64,000 nucleotides of DNA from JAWHTC01 sp032586155 (lineage in GTDB: Bacteria > Pseudomonadota > Alphaproteobacteria > Rhodobacterales > Rhodobacteraceae). The notes under the pieces are model-generated. The model saw only the letters and a list, made by a program, of their open reading frames with translations. It did not search any database and was not told the origin of the DNA. Below, one piece after another: positions 1-8,170 of this stretch; positions within the stretch are counted from its first letter, which is position 1, and every line of letters begins with the position of its first letter. Where the stretch lies: the NCBI RefSeq assembly GCF_032586155.1, contig NZ_JAWHTC010000001.1, positions 868,001 through 932,000 of the forward strand, read 5' to 3'. A program made the position numbers and the translations under genes.

Positions 1-135
1 GGTTGCCTTGTCGGTCTCGATTTCGGCCAGAAGGTCGCCGGATTGCACGGTATCGCCTTCCTTGACCAGCCATTTGGCCAGTGTGCCTTCCTCCATCGTG
101 GGGGACAGGGCAGGCATGAGGATTTCAGTGGGCAT
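1..135 (-). CDS. pdhC: Pyruvate dehydrogenase E2 (dihydrolipoamide acetyltransferase), N-terminal part only
   Basis: Only the first 45 codons lie in the window; the gene continues past the left edge. The start ATG is at 135 on the minus strand. The visible residues (MPTEILMPALSPTMEEGTLA and onward) are the beginning of a biotinyl/lipoyl domain, ending at the ETDKAT lipoyl-lysine motif. It is almost identical to the N-terminal lipoyl domain of the pdhB product nearby, so the two lipoyl domains are recent paralogues or are kept alike. Its start overlaps the stop of the preceding 141-aa gene by 11 bases, so the two are probably translationally coupled. E2 transfers the acetyl group to CoA at the core of the pyruvate dehydrogenase complex in the cytoplasm. 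The identity rests on the motif and the operon context; the catalytic domain is not visible. Confidence 0.9.
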   Translation of the reverse strand, partial: MPTEILMPALSPTMEEGTLAKWLVKEGDTVQSGDLLAEIETDKAT

Positions 136-550
136 TTTCGGTGTCCTCTTTAAGTGCCGGGGTCTCAGCCTCGACTTTGATCTGGTAGTTCGGGCTTGCG
201 ACGAAGCTCAATTCATGTTCGCGCAGTTGTAGCCGGTAATGTTGATGTTCGCCCATCTCGGGCGCGGCGCGGGTGGTGTCGGCCATCGGGCTGGCATGGG
301 CGGTTTGAAAGAAGCCCTGGCGGTCCGTTTTGGGTTCTTCGTAACCCGCCGGGCGGGCCGGCGGGCCATATAGGTCTTCGCGCATGGTGAAACCGACAAC
401 GTCCGAGAAGCGCAGTTCCCCGCAATCGCCCGAACCGGGGGCGAAGATCCGCACCACCAGTTCACCATGCTCGAAATGAAAGCTCTCGAGCAGGATGAAA
501 TTGCCGTGAAGGGCAGAGGTGCGGATATCTACGGGGATGGTTTCGAACAT
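125..550 (-). CDS. Conserved hypothetical protein between pdhB and pdhC
   Basis: A 141-aa protein starting with MFETIPVDIRTSAL. It has no signal peptide or membrane segment and no domain I can name. It is acidic at the C-terminus, and a central segment rich in Pro, Gly and Arg (about residues 60-75) looks unstructured. It begins 6 bases downstream of the pdhB stop and overlaps the pdhC start, so it is an integral member of the operon. Such placement suggests a role with the dehydrogenase complex (assembly or stability), but nothing in the sequence proves this. Coding status is well supported by the tight spacing and by typical codon use. Confidence 0.75.
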   Translation of the reverse strand: MFETIPVDIRTSALHGNFILLESFHFEHGELVVRIFAPGSGDCGELRFSDVVGFTMREDLYGPPARPAGYEEPKTDRQGFFQTAHASPMADTTRAAPEMGEHQHYRLQLREHELSFVASPNYQIKVEAETPALKEDTENAH

Positions 551-556
551 GGTCGC

Positions 557-1924
557 TTACCGGTAGGTCACCTCTTTGACCGCCGCGATCACCTCTTGGG
601 TGGTGACCAAGGCGTGTTTCTCGAGGTTGGCGGCGTAGGGCATGGGCACGTCCTTGCCGGTGCAGCTGATCACGGGCGCGTCGAGGTAATCGAAGGCGCG
701 GGTCATGATCGTCGCAGCGAGATGGTTGCCGATGGACCCCACCGGCCAACCTTCCTCTACGGTGACGCAGCGGTTGGTTTTCATGACGCTGGCAATCACG
801 GTGTCATAGTCGATCGGGCGCAGGGTGCGCAGGTCGATGACCTCGGCACTGATTCCATCTTCGGCAAGTTTTTCAGCGGCTTCCAGCGCGTATTGCATGC
901 CGATGCCGAAGCTGACGATGGTGACATCAGAGCCCTCGCGCCAAATCCGGGCTTTGCCGAAGGGCACGGTGAAATCATCCATCACGGGCACATCGCCGGT
1001 GCGGCCGTAGAGGATTTCGTTTTCCAGGAAGATCACCGGGTTCGGATCGCGGATCGCGGTTTTCATCAGGCCTTTGTAATCAGAGGCCGAATAGGGCATC
1101 ACCACCTTCAGCCCTGGGATTTGCGCGTACCAGGCGGCGTAGTCCTGGCTGTGCTGGGCGCCGACGCGGGCGGCGGCACCGTTGGGGCCGCGGAAGACGA
1201 TGGGGGCACCCATCTGGCCGCCGGACATGTAAAGCGTCTTGGCCGCCGAGTTGATCAGATGGTCGATGGCCTGCATGGCGAAGTTGAAGGTCATGAATTC
1301 GACAATTGGTTTCAGGCCGCCAAAGGCCGCACCAACGCCGATCCCGGCAAAGCCATGTTCGGTGATCGGGGTGTCGATCACGCGTTTCGCGCCGAACTCG
1401 TCCAGCATCCCCTGGGAGACCTTGTAGGCGCCGTTATACTCGGCGACCTCTTCGCCCATCAGGAAGACGGTGTCATCGGCGCGCATTTCCTCGGACATGC
1501 CATCACGCAAGGCCTCGCGGACGGTTTGTTGTTTAAGCTCGGTGCCTTCGGGCCAATCCGGGGTGAGATCAGGGGCGGGCGCGTCAGCCATTGCCGGAGC
1601 GGCAGGGGCAGCAACCGCAGCGGGGGCAGGAGCCTCTGCCACCGGGGCGGGAGCCGATGCGACCACATCGTCCATGCTTTCACCTTCCTCGATCATCACG
1701 GCGATGGCGGTGTTGACCTTGACGCCCTCAGAGCCTTCGGGGATCAGGATCTTGCCGAGGATGCCTTCATCGACCGCCTCGAACTCCATCGTCGCCTTGT
1801 CGGTTTCGATTTCGGCGAGGATGTCGCCGGATTGAACTGTATCGCCTTCCTTGACGAGCCATTTAGCCAGCGTGCCCTCTTCCATCGTGGGGGACAGGGC
1901 GGGCATTAGAATTTCGGTTGCCAT
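557..1924 (-). CDS. pdhB: Pyruvate dehydrogenase E1 component, beta subunit, with fused N-terminal lipoyl domain
   Basis: A 455-aa protein. Residues 1-80 form a lipoyl domain with the lipoyl lysine in ETDKATMEFEA (K43). An Ala/Pro-rich linker follows (about 80-125), then the transketolase-like pyrimidine-binding and C-terminal domains of E1-beta (for example the FLMGEEVAEYNGAYKVSQG region). With PdhA it decarboxylates pyruvate using thiamine diphosphate and reductively acetylates lipoate. Fusion of a lipoyl domain to E1-beta is a known feature of alphaproteobacterial complexes. It starts 3 bases after the VOC gene stop, as part of one operon. Confidence 0.97.
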   Translation of the reverse strand: MATEILMPALSPTMEEGTLAKWLVKEGDTVQSGDILAEIETDKATMEFEAVDEGILGKILIPEGSEGVKVNTAIAVMIEEGESMDDVVASAPAPVAEAPAPAAVAAPAAPAMADAPAPDLTPDWPEGTELKQQTVREALRDGMSEEMRADDTVFLMGEEVAEYNGAYKVSQGMLDEFGAKRVIDTPITEHGFAGIGVGAAFGGLKPIVEFMTFNFAMQAIDHLINSAAKTLYMSGGQMGAPIVFRGPNGAAARVGAQHSQDYAAWYAQIPGLKVVMPYSASDYKGLMKTAIRDPNPVIFLENEILYGRTGDVPVMDDFTVPFGKARIWREGSDVTIVSFGIGMQYALEAAEKLAEDGISAEVIDLRTLRPIDYDTVIASVMKTNRCVTVEEGWPVGSIGNHLAATIMTRAFDYLDAPVISCTGKDVPMPYAANLEKHALVTTQEVIAAVKEVTYR

Positions 1925-1927
1925 TTC

Positions 1928-2320
1928 TCAACTCTCTCCCGTTGCGGGTGTAATCATTCCGACGATGTTTCCTTCGCCGTCTTCCACGTAGGCGCAGCGT
2001 CCTACGCCCGGGTAATCTTGGGGCGGCAGGGCTTCGGACCCGCCGTTTGAAAGCGCCCATGCATAGCTGTCATCGCAGTCTGCGACCTCGAAAGTCATGG
2101 TGCCGCCTCGGACTGGGGACCCAGGGGAAGGTGCGTCGCCCATGCGTCGCATCATGCCACCGGTCAACCCTTTGCCGCTGCCGATATGGTCGCCCTCGAT
2201 CAGGTGGTAGTCTACTTCCTCACCCCCGGGCATGGTGTTGAAATTCCAGCCAAACAGGCCGGAATAGAATGTCTTGGCGCGCTCGACGTCGCTGACATGA
2301 ATTTCGAAATGACCGCTCAT
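1928..2320 (-). CDS. VOC (glyoxalase/bleomycin-resistance fold) protein inside the pdh operon
   Basis: A 130-aa protein with the VOC signature: HFEIHVSDVERAKTFYSGLF at residues 4-23 and a C-terminal half ending in YVEDGEGNIVGMI. The size fits a single two-module VOC domain. It sits between pdhA and pdhB with 3-base gaps on each side, so it is co-transcribed and probably coupled to both E1 subunit genes. The family includes metal-dependent dioxygenases, glyoxalases and binding proteins; the substrate here cannot be inferred. An insertion between the genes for two subunits of one enzyme is unusual. Confidence 0.85.
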   Translation of the reverse strand: MSGHFEIHVSDVERAKTFYSGLFGWNFNTMPGGEEVDYHLIEGDHIGSGKGLTGGMMRRMGDAPSPGSPVRGGTMTFEVADCDDSYAWALSNGGSEALPPQDYPGVGRCAYVEDGEGNIVGMITPATGES

Positions 2321-2323
2321 TCA

Positions 2324-3319
2324 TCAGGCCTCGGCATAGATGTCGGTCCAGAGCTCGTCGAGCGCCGGTTCCGGGCTTTGGCGGGCGAACTCGGCAGCGT
2401 CGTTGACGATCCCCTTGATCTCCTTGTCTATCGCCTTGAGGTCGTCTTCGGTGGCGTGACCGCCGGTGGTGAGCAATTCGCGCACGTGTTCGATGGCATC
2501 GGACTTCTCGCGGACGCGCTGAACCTCTTCGCGGGTGCGGTACTTGGCCGGGTCCGACATCGAATGGCCACGGTAGCGGTAGGTCATCACCTCGAGGATA
2601 TATGGGCCTTTGCCGGCACGGCAGTGGGCGACGGCCTTTTCCCCGGCGGCCTTGACCGCCAGCACGTCCATGCCGTCGACGGTTTCACCCGGAATGCCGA
2701 AGGCTTCGCCGCGGGTGTGGATGTCGGGGGAGGAGGTGGAACGCTGTTGCGCGGTGCCCATGGCGTATTTGTTGTTTTCGATGACAAAGACCACCGGCAG
2801 GTCCCAGAGGGCGGCCATGTTGAAGGTCTCGTAAACCTGACCCTGGTTGGCGGCCCCATCGCCGAAATAGGTGAAGGTGACGCGTCCGTTGTCCTGATAC
2901 TTGTCGGCAAAGGCGAGGCCGGCACCAAGCGGCACCTGTGCGGCAACGATGCCGTGGCCGCCGTAGAAGTGCTTCTCTTTCGAGAACATATGCATCGAGC
3001 CGCCCTTGCCCTTGCTAAGGCCGCCTTCACGTCCCGTGAGTTCGGCCATGACGCCGCCCGGCTCCATGCCACAGGCCAGCATGTGGCCGTGATCGCGGTA
3101 CGAGGTGATGCGCTTGTCGCCTTCCTCGGCGCTGGCCTCGAGGCCCACGACAACCGCCTCTTGTCCGATGTAGAGATGACAGAAACCGCCGATCAGGCCC
3201 ATGCCGTAGAGCTGACCGGCCTTTTCTTCGAATCGCCGGATCAGCAGCATGTCGCGGTAATAAGCTTTGAGCTCGTCGCCGGAAGTGTTTGATTTCTTGG
3301 CAGGTTTCTTTGCGGCCAT
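2324..3319 (-). CDS. pdhA: Pyruvate dehydrogenase E1 component, alpha subunit
   Basis: A 331-aa protein of standard length for the E1-alpha family. The thiamine-diphosphate motif GDGAANQG...NN is visible (about residues 155-185), as are the conserved RDHGHMLACG and KGKGGSMHMF stretches. It is the first gene of the minus-strand operon pdhA-VOC-pdhB-orf-pdhC. The N-terminus MAAKKPAKKSNTSG is a short Lys-rich tail, as in related bacteria. A palindromic operator-like element lies 28-45 bases upstream of the start codon. Confidence 0.97.
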   Translation of the reverse strand: MAAKKPAKKSNTSGDELKAYYRDMLLIRRFEEKAGQLYGMGLIGGFCHLYIGQEAVVVGLEASAEEGDKRITSYRDHGHMLACGMEPGGVMAELTGREGGLSKGKGGSMHMFSKEKHFYGGHGIVAAQVPLGAGLAFADKYQDNGRVTFTYFGDGAANQGQVYETFNMAALWDLPVVFVIENNKYAMGTAQQRSTSSPDIHTRGEAFGIPGETVDGMDVLAVKAAGEKAVAHCRAGKGPYILEVMTYRYRGHSMSDPAKYRTREEVQRVREKSDAIEHVRELLTTGGHATEDDLKAIDKEIKGIVNDAAEFARQSPEPALDELWTDIYAEA

Positions 3320-3346
3320 TGGGTGGGGCCTCCATCTGAAAGAAAG

Positions 3347-3364
3347 TAGTTTAGTGTTAAACTA
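3347..3364. promoter_or_regulatory. Palindromic operator-like site upstream of pdhA
   Basis: Perfect 7-bp inverted repeat TAGTTTA-GTGT-TAAACTA, with AT-rich flanks, in the 174-bp spacer between divergently oriented pdhA and the methyltransferase gene at 3494. The size and symmetry fit a dimeric repressor site (MarR- or GntR-like). The cognate regulator is not identified. It is close enough to pdhA to control the operon. Confidence 0.55.
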
Positions 3365-3493
3365 TTTACTACAGCATTTTCTAGAGGGAGGCGAGTGAAT
3401 TTTCGCGCGAAGTCGCGACTTGCGGTCGGCTGGACCGCGCTTACCCTGCCAGATACGGTGAGGTGACCCCATTAAACATGACAGGATGGCTGG

Positions 3494-4189
3494 ATGTTTA
3501 TCGTAAAAGCCTTGCTTGCCAGTTCGTTGCAATTGGCGATTATCGCGGCGTTGCTCATTCTTCCGGCGGGGTTGGCCGCCGGCGATTGGGGTTGGGCGTG
3601 TGGTTGGATATATCTGGCGGCCTACGCCGTCGCGCTTTACGGCAGCACGGTTGTTCTGGCGCTATGGGCTCCGGCCAGCCTGGAGGCACGGATGCAGGCC
3701 CCGACGAGCGAGGCGCAGCCACGGGATGACAAGATTGCGACTACCATCCTGTTGTCGGTACTGGTGGGATATTTCATCTTCGTACCACTGGATGCGCTGG
3801 TCTGGCAGATATTGGGCGTGCCCGCGGAGCCGGTGTCGTGGATCGGGCTGGTGGCGTCCTATTTCGGGTATTTCTTCGTCGTCTGGACGATTTTCACCAA
3901 CAGTTTTGCCAAGCCCATAGTTGAAGATCAGAGCGACGAGGGGCAGATGCTGATCGACAGCGGACCTTATGAAATGGTGCGTCACCCGATGTATCTGGGG
4001 ATGTTGGTGATGCTGGCCGGGATGGGGTTGTGGCTGCAAAGCCTGGCGTCGTTGCCGCTGATCGGGGTGGTTGTTGCGGCGATGGCGTTGCGGATTGTTG
4101 TGGAAGAGCGGGTGCTGTTGCAGACACTGGAGGGGTATCGCGATTACCAGGCACGGTGCCGAACCCGGTTGCTGCCATTTGTCTGGTAG
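3494..4189 (+). CDS. Isoprenylcysteine carboxyl methyltransferase (ICMT)/PEMT-family membrane protein
   Basis: A 231-aa integral membrane protein with about five hydrophobic segments (residues 5-28, 36-57, 84-106, 118-137, 163-190). The C-terminal family signature is present: GPYEMVRHPMYLGM, then EERVL and LEGYRDYQARCRTRLLP, which bind S-adenosylmethionine in this superfamily. Bacterial members methylate unknown small or lipid substrates. The stop is 6 bases from the convergent ftsB stop. Its start is divergent from pdhA. The substrate is unknown. Confidence 0.8.
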   Translation: MFIVKALLASSLQLAIIAALLILPAGLAAGDWGWACGWIYLAAYAVALYGSTVVLALWAPASLEARMQAPTSEAQPRDDKIATTILLSVLVGYFIFVPLDALVWQILGVPAEPVSWIGLVASYFGYFFVVWTIFTNSFAKPIVEDQSDEGQMLIDSGPYEMVRHPMYLGMLVMLAGMGLWLQSLASLPLIGVVVAAMALRIVVEERVLLQTLEGYRDYQARCRTRLLPFVW

Positions 4190-4195
4190 TGGGGG

Positions 4196-4507
4196 TTAGC
4201 GAATGACGATCTCGTCGGCGCGAATGAGCCCGAGCACGTCGCGGGCCTGTTGATCGAGCAAGTCAAGATCAAGATAGGTGTCTGACAGGCGTTTGGTCAG
4301 GTTTTCCATCTGGGCGACTTCGATTTTCAGCGCGTCAAGCTCGGCTTGCAAGTCGGAGCGTTCGGCGATGATTTCGGCCCGGCGAAACAGGCCGTAGTCG
4401 CCCTGAACGGCAGCAAAGGTGAAGTAGAGCCCAAGCGAAAAGGCGAGCGCAAAAAACGCCATACCGCCAAGTGCCGGCGTGTAACCTTTGGATACGCGGA
4501 TTTTCAT
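4196..4507 (-). CDS. ftsB: Septum formation initiator FtsB/DivIC-like
   Basis: A 103-aa protein. The start was chosen at MKIRVSKGYT (4507) because the frame extends upstream without family similarity. One transmembrane helix at about residues 14-33 is followed by a coiled coil (RSDLQAELDALKIEVAQMEN) and a conserved C-terminal LDLLDQQARDVLGLIRADE. FtsB belongs to the FtsQLB divisome subcomplex at the inner membrane. Close linkage to pdhA is typical of alphaproteobacteria and supports the assignment. Confidence 0.85.
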   Translation of the reverse strand: MKIRVSKGYTPALGGMAFFALAFSLGLYFTFAAVQGDYGLFRRAEIIAERSDLQAELDALKIEVAQMENLTKRLSDTYLDLDLLDQQARDVLGLIRADEIVIR

Positions 4508-4677
4508 CCTGCTTCTGCCTAGTCTGCTCTGCCAAATCGGGGCTTTTTCGCCCTCATTGTTGGATGCGTCCAGCAATGTGACGCAAGGAAAATACTGCCA
4601 CAGGAGATTCGCGATGTGAATCCCTCTTTTGTAAATCACGGCGATTTGCTCAGATCAGGGCAAAGGGAGGGACCAAA

Positions 4678-6300
4678 ATGACACATTCACCGCCGCGCAG
4701 CGAATTGGAAAGCCACGAGGTGGAGAACCAGCCGCGGGTGCGGGACGGGTTCGATCTGTGGAAGAGCGATCCGGTGTTGCGTGATCATCTGGCGCATGGG
4801 TCGGCAGATGCGACTGTGCTGGCCGGGTTCGGGGCGCGGATGGGATCGGCCGAGATGCGGAAGGCGGGGCGCGATGCCAACCGGTTTCCGCCGGAGCTTG
4901 AGTTGTTTGATCGGTCCGGGCGCAGGCTCGACGAGGTGACGTTTCATCCCAGCTATCATCAGTTGATGGACGAGGGGTTGTCATCCGGCATCGCGGCGGC
5001 GGCCTGGGACGGGTCGCCCGGCGGGCATTCGGCCCATGCCGCGATGTGTTACATGACCAGCCAGGTCGAGCCGGGCGTGACCTGTCCGATGGTGATGACC
5101 TATGCGGCCGTGCCGGCGCTGGCGCACGCGCCGGATTTGGCGAAGGAGTGGGTGCCGAAGCTAACCGCGCGGGATTACGACACGGCCCGTGCGCCGGTTG
5201 GCGAGAAGCGGGCAGTCACCTTGGGCATGGCGATGACCGAAAAGCAGGGCGGGTCGGATGTGCGCGCCAATACGACTGTGGCGGTGCCGGATGGCAAAGC
5301 CTACAGGCTGCGCGGGCACAAATGGTTCTGCTCGGCGCCGATGTGCGACGGGTTCCTGACATTGGCGCAGGCCGAGGGGGGGCTGACCTGTTTCCTCGTG
5401 CCGCGCTGGCTGGATGGGGAGCGCAATGCGCTGCATGTTATGCGGTTGAAGGACAAGCTGGGCAATCGGGCCAATGCCTCTTCGGAGATCGAGTATCACG
5501 ATACGCTGGCGTATCGTGTGGGCGAAGAGGGGGCGGGGGTGAAGACCATTATCGACATGGTACATCACACGCGGTTGTCGACCTCGGTGGCGCCCGCGGG
5601 GTTGATGCGGGCGGCCTTGGCAGAGGCGAAATACTGGATCGAGCATCGCAACGCGTTTCAGCGGCGGTTGATCGACCAGCCGATGATGCGCGCCGTGCTG
5701 GCCGATCTGGTGCTGGATTTCGAAGGCGCTGCGGCGCTGGCGTTCCGGTTGGGCAGAGCATTTGACGCGGACAGTGAGGCGGATCGCGGGCTGGCACGGG
5801 TTGGAGTGGCGCTGGCCAAGTTCCTGGGCAATAAGCTGTGCCCAAGCGTGATCTACGAGGCGATGGAGTGCCTTGGCGGGGTTGGCTACACCGAGGAATC
5901 GCCGCTGCCGCTGCTTTACCGCGAGGCACCGCTCAATTCGATCTGGGAGGGATCGGGCAATGTGATCTGCCTGGATGTGTTGCGGGCACTTTCACGCGAT
6001 GCGGCGGCGCGAGAGGCGTTGGCGGCGGAGTTGAAGGCCGCCGTGGGCGCGAGCAGGGCTTACGACGCTGCACTTGCCGCGCATCAGGCGCGCTGGCCGG
6101 GATTGCCGGATGAAGGCGAAGCAAGGTGGTTTGTCGAGAGTCTTGCGACACTTTTGACGGCGAGCGTGGTTTTGCGGTTTTCACCCGCGGCCGTTGGGGA
6201 TGGTTATACCGCTACACGGTTGGATGTTGGCGCGCGGGGCCGCGTTTACGGCGCTGTCAGCGGGCTTGATACCGGGGCGATCATGGAGCGGTTGGGATGA
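4678..6300 (+). CDS. Acyl-CoA dehydrogenase, AidB-like subfamily
   Basis: A 540-aa flavoprotein. Acyl-CoA dehydrogenase features run through the length: MTEKQGGSDVRANTT (about residue 195), the GHKWFCSAPMCDG substrate/FAD region, EYHDTLAYRVGEEGAGVKT, and a C-terminal helical domain with YTEESPLPLLYREAPL. The N-terminal FHPSYHQLM and the overall length resemble AidB, the alkylation-response family related to isovaleryl-CoA dehydrogenase. The physiological substrate is unknown. It overlaps the following thioesterase gene by 4 bases (ATGA), which suggests a joint role in acyl-CoA breakdown. Confidence 0.85.
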   Translation: MTHSPPRSELESHEVENQPRVRDGFDLWKSDPVLRDHLAHGSADATVLAGFGARMGSAEMRKAGRDANRFPPELELFDRSGRRLDEVTFHPSYHQLMDEGLSSGIAAAAWDGSPGGHSAHAAMCYMTSQVEPGVTCPMVMTYAAVPALAHAPDLAKEWVPKLTARDYDTARAPVGEKRAVTLGMAMTEKQGGSDVRANTTVAVPDGKAYRLRGHKWFCSAPMCDGFLTLAQAEGGLTCFLVPRWLDGERNALHVMRLKDKLGNRANASSEIEYHDTLAYRVGEEGAGVKTIIDMVHHTRLSTSVAPAGLMRAALAEAKYWIEHRNAFQRRLIDQPMMRAVLADLVLDFEGAAALAFRLGRAFDADSEADRGLARVGVALAKFLGNKLCPSVIYEAMECLGGVGYTEESPLPLLYREAPLNSIWEGSGNVICLDVLRALSRDAAAREALAAELKAAVGASRAYDAALAAHQARWPGLPDEGEARWFVESLATLLTASVVLRFSPAAVGDGYTATRLDVGARGRVYGAVSGLDTGAIMERLG

Positions 6301-6734
6301 AGCTGAAGACCTTTGGCGACTACGAGGTGAGGGTGCGTGAGAGTTTCGCCCGCCAGCCGACGATGAAGACGCTGGGAGTGACGCTGGAACATGTGGCGCC
6401 GGGGGAAGTGGATCTTGGCTTTGCCTTTGATACCCGCCTGACCCAACAGCACGGATTCATCCATGCCGGGATCATGACGACCGTCTTGGACACCGCGGCG
6501 GGGTTGGCGGCATTTTCGCTGATGCCTGAGGAGGCGGGGGTGTTGACGATCGAGCTTAAGGCTTCGCTGATGCGGCCTGCGAAGGGGGCGAGGTTCCTGT
6601 GCAAGGGACGGGTGTTGAAGCCCGGGCGGACGATCGTTTTTGCCGAGGCGGTTGGTTACGCTGACGATGTAGAGATTGCCCGGATGAGCGGCTCGATGAT
6701 GGTGGTTGAGGGGCGCGAAGGGGTCAAAGGGTAG
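6297..6734 (+). CDS. PaaI-family hotdog thioesterase
   Basis: A 145-aa hotdog-fold protein. The segment QQHGFIHAGIMTTVLDTAAG (about residues 47-66) is the helix that carries the active-site His/Gly and Asp of PaaI-type acyl-CoA thioesterases. It starts inside the stop codon of the acyl-CoA dehydrogenase gene (ATGA), so expression is coupled. It probably hydrolyses an acyl-CoA produced by its partner; the substrate is unknown. Confidence 0.85.
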   Translation: MKLKTFGDYEVRVRESFARQPTMKTLGVTLEHVAPGEVDLGFAFDTRLTQQHGFIHAGIMTTVLDTAAGLAAFSLMPEEAGVLTIELKASLMRPAKGARFLCKGRVLKPGRTIVFAEAVGYADDVEIARMSGSMMVVEGREGVKG

Positions 6735-6852
6735 GGGTCTGATCCGGTGGTGCGCTGCGCGCGCAGGTTGGTTTGCGTTCAGGCCACGGAGGCCTTGTGG
6801 GCGTCGCCATTGTCGCTCTGACCAATGCGCTCCAAAGGCGCCCCCCCAAAAA

Positions 6853-6878
6853 CCCGGAGTATTTCCGGCAGGAAAGAG
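6853..6878 (+). repeat. Dispersed intergenic element (CGGAGTATTT type), copy 1
   Basis: CCCGGAGTATTT followed by GGCAGGAAAG, in the 207-bp spacer between the thioesterase and the first cyclophilin gene. The same core occurs at 17830 and 24421 in this window. This is the most divergent copy in its 3' half. A C-rich run precedes it. Confidence 0.5.
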
Positions 6879-6941
6879 GCGCTTGTGGATTGGGTGTCGG
6901 GCGCTTAGGTATCCCTCGACAGTTAATGACAGGAGGGCCCG

Positions 6942-7448
6942 ATGGCCGAGATCAAGGATCCCGAAAACACGATACTGATGGAGTTGAACGGGGGCACCGT
7001 CACCATCGAACTGCTGGCGGATGTGGCACCGGAGCATTGCAAGCGGATGAAGGAGCTGGCGCGGGCCGGGTCCTATGACAACGTGGCCTTTCACCGGGTG
7101 ATCGACGGGTTCATGGCCCAGACCGGCGACGTCCAGCACGCCAACATGGAAAAGGACTATAACCCGCGCATGGCCGGGACCGGCGGTAGCGAGCTGCCTG
7201 ACCTGCCGGCAGAGTTTTCGCGCATTCCGCATGCGCGCGGGTCGCTTGGTGCGGCACGGTCGCAGAACCCAAATTCGGCCAACTCGCAGTTCTTCATCAA
7301 CTTCAAGGACAATGATTTCCTCAATGGCCAATATACCGTTTATGGCCAGGTGATCGAGGGCATGGAGCATGTCGATGCGATCACTCGGGGCGAGCCGCCT
7401 GCGAACCCTGATCGGATGATCAGCGTGAAGGTGGCGGCTGATGTCTAG
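6942..7448 (+). CDS. Peptidyl-prolyl cis-trans isomerase, cyclophilin type (cytoplasmic)
   Basis: A 168-aa single-domain cyclophilin. Hallmarks: VAFHRVIDGFMAQTGDV (catalytic Arg), the SLGAARSQNPNSANSQFFIN block and NGQYTVYGQVIEGMEHVD. There is no signal peptide, so it acts in the cytoplasm. The start ATG follows AGGAGG with good spacing (GACAGGAGGGCCCGATGG). It overlaps the next, exported cyclophilin by 8 bases. Confidence 0.93.
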   Translation: MAEIKDPENTILMELNGGTVTIELLADVAPEHCKRMKELARAGSYDNVAFHRVIDGFMAQTGDVQHANMEKDYNPRMAGTGGSELPDLPAEFSRIPHARGSLGAARSQNPNSANSQFFINFKDNDFLNGQYTVYGQVIEGMEHVDAITRGEPPANPDRMISVKVAADV

Positions 7449-8082
7449 GCTGGTTCTTGCACTCGCCGCGGTGATTGCTGCCGCGGCGATTGCCTTTTTT
7501 GCATTCAACCAATTCCGCAGTACGCCGGTGAAACAGGTCGCGCCCGAACCCGCAGCAGAGCCGCCGCAGGCAGTTGCGCAGGGCACGAGTCTGATGATCG
7601 AGGTTGAGGGTGAGGGTGCCAATGGCGTGATCACCATCGACCTGTTGGAGGAGATCGCGCCGAACCATGTGGCCCAGATCGTGGCGCTGGCCAGCGACGG
7701 GCAATATGATGGTGTCGTCTTTCACCGTGTGATCGAGGGTTTCATGGCCCAGACCGGGGACGTTGCAAACGGTCGGATGGGCATGGACATGCGCTATGCC
7801 GGAATGGGCGGATCGGACAAGCCGGACTTGAAGGCCGAGTTTTCGGACGTGCCGTTTGATCGTGGGGTCGTCGGCATGGCGCGGTCGCAAAGCCCGGATA
7901 GTGCCAATTCGCAATTCTTCATCATGTTCGACGAAGGCCACTTCCTGAATGGGCAATATACCGTTGTGGGCAGGGTTACCGGAGGCATGGACGTGGTCGA
8001 CGCGATCAAGCGCGGGCATCGTCAGTCGGGCGCAATCACCGGCAAGCCAGACATGATGAAAAAGGTCACTGTGACCGAATGA
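7441..8082 (+). CDS. Peptidyl-prolyl cis-trans isomerase, cyclophilin type (membrane-anchored or periplasmic)
   Basis: A 213-aa protein. Residues 1-25 form a hydrophobic signal or anchor (MSRLVLALAAVIAAAAIAFF), followed by a Pro/Ala-rich linker and a cyclophilin domain (VVFHRVIEGFMAQTGDV; MARSQSPDSANSQFFIMFDE). It is a paralogue of the overlapping upstream cyclophilin and probably arose by tandem duplication followed by gain of an export signal. Likely role: proline isomerisation in the cell envelope. Confidence 0.92.
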   Translation: MSRLVLALAAVIAAAAIAFFAFNQFRSTPVKQVAPEPAAEPPQAVAQGTSLMIEVEGEGANGVITIDLLEEIAPNHVAQIVALASDGQYDGVVFHRVIEGFMAQTGDVANGRMGMDMRYAGMGGSDKPDLKAEFSDVPFDRGVVGMARSQSPDSANSQFFIMFDEGHFLNGQYTVVGRVTGGMDVVDAIKRGHRQSGAITGKPDMMKKVTVTE

Positions 8083-8170
8083 TGTGAACACCGCCGCTCA
8101 ACTCTGCGTGTGCGGGGCTGGGCAGGTTCGAGGATATGGGCCATCCTTTCCGCGATACGGAGGATGGCCC

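Noticed and set aside
467..1909. 480-aa plus-strand frame opposite pdhB
   Set aside because: It is the antisense shadow of pdhB, with low-complexity His/Gly/Asp composition and no family similarity.
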